A DNA stretch of 64,000 nt from assembly GCA_003483745.1 (NCBI GenBank), contig DMYD01000057.1, forward strand, positions 38,217 through 102,216, read 5' to 3'. The first letter of the stretch is position 1. Each line of letters starts with the position of its first letter. Below the pieces are notes generated by a model. The model did no database searches. It had not been told where the DNA came from and saw nothing but the letters and a program-made list of their open reading frames with translations. A program made the position numbers and the translations under genes. Shown here piece by piece: positions 8,354 to 17,195 of the stretch. This DNA comes from Roseburia sp. (lineage in GTDB: Bacteria; Bacillota; Clostridia; Lachnospirales; Lachnospiraceae).

Positions 8354-9913
8354 ATGGCAAAAAGAATCATGATTCAGGGAACAATGTCAAATGCGGGAAA
8401 GAGCCTTTTAGTGGCGGGATTATGCCGTATTTTTAAGCAGGACGGCTATCGTGTGGCACCGTTTAAATCCCAAAATATGGCACTCAATTCTTACATTACA
8501 GAGGAGGGACTTGAGATGGGGCGTGCACAGGTCATGCAGGCCGAGGCGGCAGGCATAAAGCCTCAGGTCTGCATGAACCCGATTCTTTTGAAGCCAACGA
8601 ATGATACCGGTTCCCAGGTTATTGTAAATGGCGAAGTGTTAGAGAATATGAAGGCAAGGGATTATTTTGCATATAAAAAGAAATTGATCCCGGATATTTT
8701 AAAAGCGTATGAGAAGCTTGAAAAACAGGCGGATATTATTGTAATCGAAGGGGCCGGAAGCCCGGCTGAGATCAATCTCAAAGAAAATGATATTGTCAAT
8801 ATGGGACTTGCAGAACTATTAGATGCGCCGGTAATGCTCGTCGGGGACATTGACCGTGGCGGTGTATTTGCACAGCTGATCGGTACGTTGGTCTTGCTGG
8901 AAGAAAAAGAACGGGAGCGTATCAAAGGACTTATTATCAATAAATTTCGCGGGGATGTGTCAATTTTAGCCCCGGGCATACAGATGTTAGAAGAAAAAGG
9001 CGGGATTCCGGTTACCGGGGTCGTGCCTTATATGCATTTAGTTCTTGAGGATGAGGACAGTCTGTCAGACAGGTTTACGGAACATGTGGAGAAAGCAGTG
9101 GATATAGCGGTGATCCGTTTCCCACGCATTTCTAATTTTACGGATTTTATGGTATTTGAATCAATCGAAGGCGTTTCTGTCCGCTATGTGGATACGCCGG
9201 AAAAGCTGCATCACCCCGATATGATCATCCTGCCCGGCAGCAAAAATACGATGGGTGACTTAAAGTGGATGCGCCAGAATGGGTTAGAAGCTGCCATTAA
9301 AAAGCACGCGAAGAACCAGGATGCTGTGATCTTTGGAATCTGCGGCGGATATCAGATGTTAGGAGCACGTATCACCGATCTTTACGGTGTGGAGGAAGGC
9401 GGTATGCTGCGCGGCATGGAACTTTTACCGATGGAGACAAAGATGGAACAGGAAAAAACGAGAACGCAGGTGGAGGGGACATTTGAAGAATTGACCGGTG
9501 TGTTGTCGGTGCTGTCAGGTGTGAAGATGACAGGGTATGAGATTCATATGGGAGCGAGCCGCAGGATGGATTTGCCGGAAAATGATATGGATGCAGTTTC
9601 AGCAGATGGACAGAAAGAGTTTAAAAATCTGTGCAGTATCACGGATCAGACCGGAAATAAAAAGGCAGATGGAATCTGTGGTAAAAATGTCTATGGCACC
9701 TATGTTCACGGTGTTTTTGATGCAGATGATATTGCAGCAAAAATCGTGGAGGCACTTGCGGAAAAGAAGGGAATTTCCATGGAGACAGTGACACAGCAGA
9801 ACTATCAGGCATTTAAGGAGACACAGTATGATAAACTTGCAAAGACACTGCGGGAATATCTGGACATGGATGCTGTATACCGGATGATGGGAATGGAGAG
9901 AGACAGTAGATGA
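8354..9913 (+). CDS. cobQ: Cobyric acid synthase (CobQ/CbiP)
   Basis: A 519-residue glutamine-dependent amidotransferase that amidates side chains b, d, e and g of adenosyl-cobyrinate a,c-diamide. The N-terminal ATPase domain carries MIQGTMSNAGKSLLVAGLCR, and the C-terminal glutaminase domain carries the catalytic Cys330 in FGICGGYQ and His452 in YVHGVF. Length and motif order are standard. The last four bases overlap the cobT start (ATGA), so the two are translationally coupled. This is the first gene of a seven-gene late-cobalamin operon. No cobalamin riboswitch is visible in the 47 bases upstream. Confidence 0.96.
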   Translation: MAKRIMIQGTMSNAGKSLLVAGLCRIFKQDGYRVAPFKSQNMALNSYITEEGLEMGRAQVMQAEAAGIKPQVCMNPILLKPTNDTGSQVIVNGEVLENMKARDYFAYKKKLIPDILKAYEKLEKQADIIVIEGAGSPAEINLKENDIVNMGLAELLDAPVMLVGDIDRGGVFAQLIGTLVLLEEKERERIKGLIINKFRGDVSILAPGIQMLEEKGGIPVTGVVPYMHLVLEDEDSLSDRFTEHVEKAVDIAVIRFPRISNFTDFMVFESIEGVSVRYVDTPEKLHHPDMIILPGSKNTMGDLKWMRQNGLEAAIKKHAKNQDAVIFGICGGYQMLGARITDLYGVEEGGMLRGMELLPMETKMEQEKTRTQVEGTFEELTGVLSVLSGVKMTGYEIHMGASRRMDLPENDMDAVSADGQKEFKNLCSITDQTGNKKADGICGKNVYGTYVHGVFDADDIAAKIVEALAEKKGISMETVTQQNYQAFKETQYDKLAKTLREYLDMDAVYRMMGMERDSR

Positions 9914-10977
9914 CAAAACAGCAGCTGGAGCAGATAAAAATCAGAACACCGGATGAAAAAATCAAAAAAAAGGTGCAGGAAAACTGGGATTCTTTGGCGA
10001 AGCCGTTGGATGGTCTTGGTGTTTTTGAAAAGATCTTTACACAGATCGGTGCGGTAACAGGTGATGAGCGTGTGCCGTTGCAAAAAAAGGCAGTGATCGT
10101 GATGTGCGCAGATAATGGGATCGTTGAGGAGGGCATCAGCCAGTCCGGGCAGGAAGTTACTTATCAGGTTGCAGAATCTATGGGAAAGAGAAAAAGTTCT
10201 GTCTGCCTTATGGCTGCGCAGGTGGGGGCAGAAGTCATTCCAATCGACGTCGGGATTGCATCGGATGAAACACCGGAGGGTGTTTGGAATCAGAAAGTAT
10301 GCCGTGGCACCAAAAACTTTTTAAAGCAGCCGGCAATGGCGGAAGAGGAAGCGTTAGCTGCGATCGAGGCTGGTATAGACAGCGTAAAAAAGTGCAAAGA
10401 GGATGGCGTGACACTGCTTGCGACCGGGGAGATGGGCATTGGAAATACGACAACCAGCAGTGCAGTGGCAGCGGCACTGCTGGACTGTGAGACTGCAGAT
10501 ATTACAGGAAAAGGCGCAGGTCTCAGTGATGAGGGATTATTACATAAGATTGCAGTAATTGAAGAGGCACGGGAGAAATATCAGTTTGATAAAAAAGAAG
10601 CGTTTCGTATTCTTTGTTCTGTTGGCGGATTAGATATTGCAGGATTATGCGGTGTCTGTATCGGTGGCGCTGTTTATGGTATTCCTGTGGTGTTAGATGG
10701 AGTGATCAGCGCAGTTGCTGCACTTATGGCAGAACGTCTGGTTCCGGGCGTGAAAGATTTTCTGATTGCTTCCCACAAAAGCAGGGAACCGGCTGCAGCA
10801 TTGATCTTACAGGAACTGGGAGTACATCCGGTCATTGATGGCAGTCTGGCACTCGGTGAGGGAACCGGAGCTGTTTTGATGTTTGGGCTGCTTGATACGG
10901 TGCATGCAGTCTATGGGAACCGGACGACATTTTCAGATATTAAAGTGGAGGCATACCGGAGGTTTACGGAATCATGA
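9910..10977 (+). CDS. cobT: Nicotinate-nucleotide--dimethylbenzimidazole phosphoribosyltransferase
   Basis: The 355-residue length is typical. The enzyme makes the alpha-ribazole phosphate of the lower ligand from a base such as dimethylbenzimidazole and nicotinate mononucleotide. The catalytic glutamate is E317 in LALGEGTGA; MCADNGIVEEG near residue 65 and TGEMGIGNTT near 175 are family signatures. It starts inside the cobQ stop and its own stop overlaps the cobU start (ATGA). Which base is used as lower ligand cannot be told from the sequence; no BluB or bzaA-F gene is in the window. Confidence 0.96.
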   Translation: MTKQQLEQIKIRTPDEKIKKKVQENWDSLAKPLDGLGVFEKIFTQIGAVTGDERVPLQKKAVIVMCADNGIVEEGISQSGQEVTYQVAESMGKRKSSVCLMAAQVGAEVIPIDVGIASDETPEGVWNQKVCRGTKNFLKQPAMAEEEALAAIEAGIDSVKKCKEDGVTLLATGEMGIGNTTTSSAVAAALLDCETADITGKGAGLSDEGLLHKIAVIEEAREKYQFDKKEAFRILCSVGGLDIAGLCGVCIGGAVYGIPVVLDGVISAVAALMAERLVPGVKDFLIASHKSREPAAALILQELGVHPVIDGSLALGEGTGAVLMFGLLDTVHAVYGNRTTFSDIKVEAYRRFTES

Positions 10978-11579
10978 TGGTACTGGTGACAGGTGCAAGC
11001 GGCAGCGGAAAGTCGGAATATGCAGAAGGCGTGGCGGTAAAACTGGCAGGAAAGGGAAATTTGTATTATCTTGCAACCATGCGTGTCTATGGAGAAGAAG
11101 GGGCGCGCCGTGTAGAGCGGCATAGGAAACTGCGTGCCGGAAAAGGATTTCAAACGGTTGAGTGCCCGGTAAATGTAGATGAAGCGTTTGCACAGGCATA
11201 TGACGGGACAATATCTGAGGCAGAGTTTTCTGCACAGGAATGTGTCAAATCGGATGGAAAGGCATGGATGCCCGTGGCCTTGTTGGAGTGCATGTCAAAC
11301 CTTGTGGCGAATGTGATGTTTCCAGAGACTGCCGGTGATGAGATAAATGCAAACTGTGTAGAAAATATTATCCGCCGGATCAGACACCTGAAAGACCAGA
11401 CCGGACATTTAGTGATCGTGACCAACCAGATTTTTGAGGACGGAATCATTTATGAACCGGAGACGATGGAATATATAAAAAACCTTGGACAAATCAATCA
11501 ATGTCTGGCAGAAATGGCAGATTCGGTGATTGAGGTCATTGCGGGAATTCCAATTCTTATAAAAGGGGAAAAATTATGA
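10974..11579 (+). CDS. cobU: Adenosylcobinamide kinase / phosphate guanylyltransferase
   Basis: A 201-residue bifunctional enzyme that phosphorylates adenosylcobinamide and then transfers GMP. The P-loop GASGSGKS is at residues 7-14; VERHRKLR is near residue 43, in the position of the family's guanylylation-histidine motif; LLECMSNLVANVMF and VTNQIFEDGI follow. In many CobU proteins the latter reads VSNEVGMGIVP; here it is changed, while a separate small gene downstream keeps a DEVGCGVVP motif. The start overlaps the cobT stop and its stop overlaps the cobS start. Confidence 0.92.
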   Translation: MMVLVTGASGSGKSEYAEGVAVKLAGKGNLYYLATMRVYGEEGARRVERHRKLRAGKGFQTVECPVNVDEAFAQAYDGTISEAEFSAQECVKSDGKAWMPVALLECMSNLVANVMFPETAGDEINANCVENIIRRIRHLKDQTGHLVIVTNQIFEDGIIYEPETMEYIKNLGQINQCLAEMADSVIEVIAGIPILIKGEKL

Positions 11580-12328
11580 TGACAGCATTAAAAGCATTGA
11601 TAATTGCATTTTCCATGTATTCACAGATACCGATGCCACAATTTACCTGGCAGGATAAAGAGATGAAATATGCATTCTGTTTTTTCCCGTGGGTGGGAGC
11701 GGCAATCGGTGGCATTACGATGCTCTGGTGGTGGTTTTGCGGAACGTTTTCGGTTGGAACGGTGGCATTTGCCATGGTGGGGACAGCGATTCCACTTGCA
11801 GTCACCGGAGGATTTCATGTGGATGGGTTTATGGATACGATGGATGCGTTCCATTCTTATCAGCCGAGAGAGAAAAAACTTGAGATATTAAAGGACTCGC
11901 ATATAGGTGCCTTTTCTGTGATCTGTCTGGTGCTTTATGAACTGGTTTATATCGGAGCGTATTCAGAGATCAGCGCAGTACGACGGATGGGGATCGTGTC
12001 GGTGGGATTTTTCTTATCGCGCTGTCTTTCCGGTATTGCTGCGGTAACTTTTCCGGGTGCAAAGAAAGAAGGACTTTTGTATATGTTTACGAGTAAAGCA
12101 CATGAACGGACGGTAAAGACATCACTGTTTTTGCAGATGGTGGCAGCAGCAGTGCTGATGCTGTATATAGACGGAGTGACCGGCGCAGCAGTTTTAGCAG
12201 GTGCAGGTTTTACCTTTTTATATTACTATAAAAAAAGTAAAAAAGAACTTGGTGGAATTACCGGAGACACCGAAGGATATTTTGTGACGGTGTGCGAGTG
12301 CGTGATTGTTGTGATGGCAGCGGTATGA
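11576..12328 (+). CDS. cobS: Adenosylcobinamide-GDP ribazoletransferase
   Basis: A 250-residue integral membrane protein of usual size that joins adenosylcobinamide-GDP to alpha-ribazole (phosphate). The family signature GGFHVDGFMDTMDAF lies near residue 85, with the aspartates thought to bind metal; several hydrophobic helices follow. It starts within the cobU stop codon (ATGA), so translation is coupled. It sits between cobU and a cobU-like paralogue, in keeping with a membrane-associated final assembly complex. Confidence 0.95.
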   Translation: MMTALKALIIAFSMYSQIPMPQFTWQDKEMKYAFCFFPWVGAAIGGITMLWWWFCGTFSVGTVAFAMVGTAIPLAVTGGFHVDGFMDTMDAFHSYQPREKKLEILKDSHIGAFSVICLVLYELVYIGAYSEISAVRRMGIVSVGFFLSRCLSGIAAVTFPGAKKEGLLYMFTSKAHERTVKTSLFLQMVAAAVLMLYIDGVTGAAVLAGAGFTFLYYYKKSKKELGGITGDTEGYFVTVCECVIVVMAAV

Positions 12329-12363
12329 TATATTTTGATGGAATAACATAGGTGAGGTGTAAA

Positions 12364-12744
12364 ATGAGACTGGTTCTAGGTGGAATCGCACAGGGAAAAC
12401 GCGATTATGTAAAAACAGCATATCAGATTTCAGAGAATGACATTTTTTCCGGTGAACAAACAGAACTTGAGCAGCTGTGCGGCGCAAAGGCAGTAGATAA
12501 GTTCCATCTGTGGGTAAAAAGAAAAGTGAAAGAGCAGGCAGATGTGCCAAAACTCACAGACATATTTATAGAGAAAAATCCGGACTGCATCGTGATCTGC
12601 GATGAAGTCGGATGTGGTGTTGTGCCGATAGAAAAAGAAGAGAGAGAATACCGGGAGCTGGTCGGAAGAATGCAGGTCATTCTGGCAGGATCTTCGGAGA
12701 GTGTGGAGCGTGTGATATGCGGAATAGCACAGAAAATAAAATAA
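12364..12744 (+). CDS. Small CobU-like protein with degenerate P-loop
   Basis: A 126-residue protein, much shorter than CobU (about 180-200). It begins MRLVLGGIAQGKRDY, a P-loop-like GGIAQGKR at residues 6-13 in which the Ser/Thr after Lys is Arg. DEVGCGVVPIEKEEREYREL begins at residue 80 and matches the CobU segment EVGxGIVP followed by R-x-[FY]-R. The region holding the CobU guanylylation histidine and the middle of the protein are missing or replaced. GGTGAGG lies upstream. With a full cobU two genes upstream it is probably an accessory or divergent paralogue; its activity is unknown. Confidence 0.75.
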   Translation: MRLVLGGIAQGKRDYVKTAYQISENDIFSGEQTELEQLCGAKAVDKFHLWVKRKVKEQADVPKLTDIFIEKNPDCIVICDEVGCGVVPIEKEEREYRELVGRMQVILAGSSESVERVICGIAQKIK

Positions 12745-13346
12745 CAATGATCTTTATCCGTCACGGGGAGACAGCGTCGAACCGGAAGAAAAGTTACCTT
12801 GGCTGGACAGACGAGCCACTTTCGGAAAAAGGCTGCGAAATGCTTGCGCATAACAGGGGAAATTATCCTGTGGCAGACATTATTTTTACAAGTCCGATGA
12901 CAAGGTGCAGGCAGACGAAAGAGATTTTATATAAAGGTCAGCCATATCAGACGATAGAAAAATGGAAAGAGATGAACTTTGGCAGCTTTGAGGGGAAAAC
13001 TTATCTTGATTTAAAGGGAAATGCGGATTATCAGAGATGGATCGACAGCGGTGGAACATTGCCATTTCCAGGTGGGGAAAGCCGGGCTGAGTTTATTGCA
13101 AGATGCAGAGCCGGTCTGATTGACTGTCTGATGAAGTCAGGAAAACAAAAAAAAGTTGTCTGTATTGTACATGGCGGCACGATCATGGCACTTTTTGACA
13201 GCTATGGAAAGGGTTCCTATTTCGATTATCAGTGCAGGTGCGGACAGGGATATGAATGTACACTGACCTATGCATTAGATGAAACCGGAGTGATAGAAGA
13301 AACATCAATTTCCATGACGGATGAAAAATTAATTACTGGAGAGTAA
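12717..13346 (+). CDS. cobC: Histidine phosphatase, probable alpha-ribazole phosphatase
   Basis: A 209-residue phosphoglycerate-mutase-type phosphatase. The catalytic RHGE is at residues 15-18 (phospho-histidine H16), and the second histidine is H152 in IVHGGT. In this operon the expected role is removal of phosphate from alpha-ribazole phosphate or adenosylcobalamin phosphate. The start at 12717 is chosen because GGAG lies 8 bases upstream; it overlaps the preceding gene by 28 bases. An ATG at 12747 is the alternative. Specificity is inferred from context. Confidence 0.88.
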   Translation: MRNSTENKITMIFIRHGETASNRKKSYLGWTDEPLSEKGCEMLAHNRGNYPVADIIFTSPMTRCRQTKEILYKGQPYQTIEKWKEMNFGSFEGKTYLDLKGNADYQRWIDSGGTLPFPGGESRAEFIARCRAGLIDCLMKSGKQKKVVCIVHGGTIMALFDSYGKGSYFDYQCRCGQGYECTLTYALDETGVIEETSISMTDEKLITGE

Positions 13347-13350
13347 AGAT

Positions 13351-14328
13351 ATGCGTTATCATATGATTGCATTTCTGGCAGGATTTCTGCTGGATCTATG
13401 GATCGGAGATCCGCACTGGCTGTATCATCCGGTGCGGCTGATCGGAAATCTGATCACAGTACTGGAACATAAATTGCTGGATGTGACAAAAGCCAGAAAT
13501 GAAAAAAAAGAACGGCACGCAGGTATTTTGCTTGTGTCAGCTGTATTATTCTGTACCGGAATGGTGAGCGGTATTCTGCTGCTGGGATCATATGCGCTTA
13601 GTCCTGTGGCAGGCTGTATTTTAGAAAGTATCATGACTTATCAGATACTTGCCACCAAATGTCTGAAAGTTGAGAGCATGAAAGTATACGAACGTCTGCG
13701 GGAAGATGATCTTGCAGGCGCAAGAACTGCGGTGTCAATGATCGTTGGACGTGATACGCAAAATCTGGATACGGCGGGAGTTGCAAAAGCAGCTGTGGAG
13801 ACGGTGGCAGAAAATACGTCGGACGGTGTGATCGCACCAATGATCTATTTAGCGATTGGGGGACCAATTTTAGGGTTTTTGTATAAGGCAGTCAATACGA
13901 TGGATTCGATGGTGGGCTATAAAAATGACCGTTACCTGAACTTTGGAAGAACTGCGGCAAAACTCGATGACGCGGTGAATTATATTCCGGCACGGATCAG
14001 TGCGGCATTGATGATCGCAGCAGCTTATGGACCGGGAAAACAGTTTTCCGGGAAAGATGCTCTGCGTATTTTTATGCGTGACCGTTATAATCATGCAAGC
14101 CCAAATTCTGCCCAGACGGAGGCAGCCTGTGCCGGTGCGCTGCATCTTCGTTTGGCGGGGGACGCAAGTTATTTTGGAAAAATCGTCAAAAAACCATTTA
14201 TCGGAGATGATATAAGACCTGTGGAAGCGGAAGATATCGTGCGGGTGAATGTGCTTTTGTACCGGAGTGCGGTGATCGGGGAGATTTTGTGCCTGCTTGG
14301 ACTTTGGGGTGTAACATTGTTTGGGTGA
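13351..14328 (+). CDS. cbiB: Adenosylcobinamide-phosphate synthase
   Basis: A 325-residue membrane protein that attaches aminopropanol (phosphate) to cobyric acid. The family opening FLLDLWIGDPHWLYHPVRLIG is at residues 10-30; GRDTQNLDTAGVAKAAVETVAEN near 130 and NTMDSMVGYKNDRY near 185 are CbiB signatures. GGAGAG lies upstream. It is the last clear cobalamin gene of this half; the aminopropanol phosphate supplier CobD is encoded in the second half at 36817. The stop overlaps an ATG at 14328 that is not the preferred start of the next gene. Confidence 0.95.
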   Translation: MRYHMIAFLAGFLLDLWIGDPHWLYHPVRLIGNLITVLEHKLLDVTKARNEKKERHAGILLVSAVLFCTGMVSGILLLGSYALSPVAGCILESIMTYQILATKCLKVESMKVYERLREDDLAGARTAVSMIVGRDTQNLDTAGVAKAAVETVAENTSDGVIAPMIYLAIGGPILGFLYKAVNTMDSMVGYKNDRYLNFGRTAAKLDDAVNYIPARISAALMIAAAYGPGKQFSGKDALRIFMRDRYNHASPNSAQTEAACAGALHLRLAGDASYFGKIVKKPFIGDDIRPVEAEDIVRVNVLLYRSAVIGEILCLLGLWGVTLFG

Positions 14329-14363
14329 TGAAGTCAGAAATGAAGAAGGGGTGTATACAATAC

Positions 14364-15299
14364 ATGCAAAAAAGAATTTATCGAATGACGTTAATATTAA
14401 TAGCAGGACTTTGTATTGGCTGTGGCAAAGAGAAAACAGAGAGTAATGAAATAAACACGGAGAGTGAAGTTTTCTGGTCAGAAGAACAAGCAGGCTCTGA
14501 AAGCAGAGAAAATAATGATGTTGAACAAAATGACGAACTGGAAATAGATTTTACACATGATTATTCGGAGGATATCAAAGCGGATGTTGATGATGTGGTA
14601 TCACGCCAGGAATCCCTGCAGATAGAATTGGAAAACATTGAAAAGATTATAAAAAAGTACACCCCGTTAGCACAGGCAGCTGGGACTCAGGGAGAAATGA
14701 ATCTGTCATCTAAATGGTTTTATGAAATATGGGATACGGAGTTGAACAGCCTTTGGAACAGATTTTGTGATTCTGCCGATTCGCAGACAAAGGAGAAGAT
14801 TCTTGCAGAACAGAGGAACTGGATTGCTATGAAGGAAGAAGTAACATTATTGGATATCGGTTCTAGCGAGGAAAATGGCAGTATGTATCCGCTTCTCCAA
14901 AATTCGTATCTGGAGGAGATCACGAAAAACAGAGCTTATGTTATTGCAAATGAGTTGGCAAAGATCAGGGGTGAATCCTTTGTTATGCCAGAAAAATCAG
15001 AAAAGTATGGTTTGTTTGTAGACAATCAGGGAACCGGAAGTGTCTACAGTTCACTGATCACCAGACAGGGGTTAGAAGGAGATGATGAAGCAGTTATCTC
15101 CATTTACAGAGAAGGTGAGATGGAAGGAAACTTTGCTGACAATGGAAATGGAGAACTGGATTTCACATCAGATGATGGGAGTGTAAAAGGCATTATCAAA
15201 ATCAATGGATGGGATGGCGCGAGTTTTAAAATTACTGAAATATCCGGAGAGTCTGTTTTCTCAGTAGGAGAAGAAGTTGAATTCCCGTTTGCATTTTGA
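14364..15299 (+). CDS. Lipoprotein with a DUF1311 (LprI-like) region
   Basis: A 311-residue predicted lipoprotein: MQKRIYRMTLILIAGLCIGC provides a positively charged start, a hydrophobic stretch and Cys20 as the lipidated residue. An acidic, low-complexity linker follows to about residue 75. Residues about 80-200 resemble DUF1311/LprI, with SKWFYEIWDTELNSLW and LAEQRNWIAMKEE. The C-terminal part (SVYSSLITRQGLEGD... and GIIKINGWDG) looks like a small beta domain. The start at 14364 is chosen for its signal peptide; AAGGGG lies 12 bases upstream, a little far. Function unknown. Confidence 0.7.
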   Translation: MQKRIYRMTLILIAGLCIGCGKEKTESNEINTESEVFWSEEQAGSESRENNDVEQNDELEIDFTHDYSEDIKADVDDVVSRQESLQIELENIEKIIKKYTPLAQAAGTQGEMNLSSKWFYEIWDTELNSLWNRFCDSADSQTKEKILAEQRNWIAMKEEVTLLDIGSSEENGSMYPLLQNSYLEEITKNRAYVIANELAKIRGESFVMPEKSEKYGLFVDNQGTGSVYSSLITRQGLEGDDEAVISIYREGEMEGNFADNGNGELDFTSDDGSVKGIIKINGWDGASFKITEISGESVFSVGEEVEFPFAF

Positions 15300-15321
15300 T
15301 AGTTAAGAAAGGTAGAATGCG

Positions 15322-16172
15322 ATGAATAAAGACTGGTCAGAAAAAAACAGGGAAATACAAAAACTATTAAAACGGAAAGATACCTATAAAGAAGGTATCG
15401 ATCAGCTGCTTGAATTTCGGCAGGAACTTTTTGAGCAGATCACGCAGATCGTAAATACATATCCGGCAGATGCTTTTTATGCAATGCCTTTTCCGAAAGC
15501 CAAAGGCTATCACAGTAAGACATTGGCTTATTCTATCTGGCATATTTTTAGGATAGAAGATATTGTTGCACATGAAATGGTAGCGGATGATGAACAGGTG
15601 TTTTTTCCGGAGACTGGCAGAGGAAAATCAGTTCTGCTATCATAACGACTGGCAATGAACTCGTTGGAGAGGAGATTTCTGATTTTTCCAGGCAGCTCGA
15701 TGTTAAAAATCTGTACCAGTATGCAAAAAGTGTCATGGTGTCTACGGATGATATTCTAAAAGACCTGTCATATTCAGATCTGAAACGAATATTTCCGGAT
15801 GACGTCAGAAAAAAATTATTGGAAACAGGCTGTGTAAGTACCCATGAAAGTGCGGTATGGCTGATCGATTATTGGTGTAATAAAAATGTATGTGGATTGA
15901 TCAAAATGCCGTTTAGCAGACATTGGATCATGCATATTGAAGCGATGCAGCGGATCAAAAACCAGTTGTGTAAACTGGCGCGCAAGGGCGTGAATCCCAT
16001 AGCATATTGTGGTTTTTCCTGTAACCATTGTTCCTTAGCGCAGTGGTGCGGTTCCTGCAGAACAGAGTATAATGTCTGTTCCTTTGCAACCTGTTCTGAA
16101 GATGGAAAATGCCCGAATGCTGTCTGCTGTCAGGGGAAAAATATTATTTTTCCAAAACACAGGAAATTTTAG
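15322..16172 (+). pseudogene. DinB-like protein with Cys-rich DUF3795-like tail, frameshifted
   Basis: The first part (15322-15645) reads SKTLAYSIWHIFRIEDIVAHEM, the DinB four-helix pattern. At the T6 run 15601-15606 the frame breaks. Reading one base back gives FSGDWQRKISSAIITTGNEL and runs without a stop into the second part, which ends in a Cys-rich tail (YCGFSCNHC, WCGSC, CSFATC) like DUF3795 zinc domains. Adding one T would restore a single gene of about 284 codons. Either a real single-base loss, programmed slippage, or a homopolymer error in the assembly. DinB-type proteins are often metal-dependent thiol transferases; the role of this one is unknown. Confidence 0.75.
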
Positions 16173-16227
16173 GGCAGGATATGTACGAGGGACTCAAAAT
16201 ATTAGAGAGCATAAAATAGAATTTATA

Positions 16228-16898
16228 TTATCCGGGAAACGATAGGGAATCAGCAGCATCCATAATAAACTGCATGAAAGTTTTTGCTGCTGCAGAAAGG
16301 GCACGTTTGTCTTTCATTACAAGTGCCATAGTCCGTAAAACCGGTTCCTGGATCGGACAGACTGCAACATTGTAAGCGGTTTTTTGCAACACTAATCTGG
16401 CTAGCAGCGAGTAACCGATTCCCTGTTCTACCATAGAAAGAATGGAGTAATCGTCATGCATGGACAGACGGATATTTGGGGAGAGACCAGCATTCCGGAA
16501 AGCCTCCAATGGTTCGCTGTGACAGCCTTCTTCCAGTAAAAGGTAAGGTTCCTTTTCAAGATCTTTTATTTTTGGATGATATCAGGCAGCCAGTGGCAGG
16601 AAACACTTGACACAGTACCAATACGGACAAGTCCATTGTCAAGATTTTTGATTTCATCTTCCAACTGTTGCAGTTCTTCATATTGCTGCACAGTTTTTTT
16701 GATTGTTGGAAAAAGACGTTCTCCTTCCGGAGTCAGCCGTACACCGTAACGGGAACGATACAGTAAAGTGATAGAAATTTCTTTTTCCAGAGAAGAGATC
16801 ATCTGGCTGAGTGCCGGCTGGGTGTAGCCGAGAATTTCTGCGGCTTTTGTATAACTTCCGACTTCAACTACTTTGAGAAGTGCTTTATATCGATTCAT
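16228..16898 (-). pseudogene. LysR-type regulator with internal deletion and frameshift
   Basis: On the minus strand the first 110 codons encode an intact winged helix (MNRYKALLKVVEVGSYTKAAEILGYTQPALSQMISSLE without a break) through WLPDIIQK. The frame then stops, and another frame continues KDLEKEPYLLLEEG and on to the end of the effector domain (SILSMVEQGIGYSLLARLVLQ). Compared with the usual 290-300 residues, about 60-70 codons between these points are missing. The DNA-binding part is complete and could still yield a short protein, but the ligand domain cannot form. Confidence 0.85.
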
Positions 16899-17017
16899 GT
16901 TTTATCTCCTTCAAATAAGAAAAATGCATATTTGATTGTAAAATATTGATTTTATTTATTTGTATTTTCATAGTATCATAGGCATGTAAAGGATACAAGA
17001 AACAGGAGGGAAAACAG

Positions 17018-17167
17018 ATGAAAATTGTGGATTATAAACCGGAATACAGAGAAGCATTTGTCCGTCTGAATACGGAATGGTTAAAACGTTTTTACTGGGT
17101 AGAATCCTTTGACCAGTATGCGATGGATCATGTGGAAGAATTGATCGTCCCTTTACAAACAGAATAA
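17018..17167 (+). pseudogene. N-terminal fragment of a GNAT acetyltransferase
   Basis: A 49-codon frame with a perfect AGGAGGG site 7 bases upstream. It begins MKIVDYKPEYREAF and continues VRLNTEWLKRFYWVE, the usual start of a GNAT family member, and ends abruptly before the acetyl-CoA binding core. It is divergent from the broken lysR gene, the classic layout of a LysR target. Both are disabled, so the whole regulatory pair has decayed. Confidence 0.7.
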
Positions 17168-17180
17168 AAAAGCATATAAT
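17152..17180 (+). promoter_or_regulatory. Promoter for the ROK regulator gene
   Basis: TTTACA (17152-17157), a 17-base spacer and a perfect TATAAT (17175-17180). It overlaps the end of the GNAT fragment. The predicted start site is near 17187, leaving about 9 bases before the only canonical start codon of the ROK gene. Confidence 0.6.
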
Positions 17181-17195
17181 TCTTTTATAAAATAT

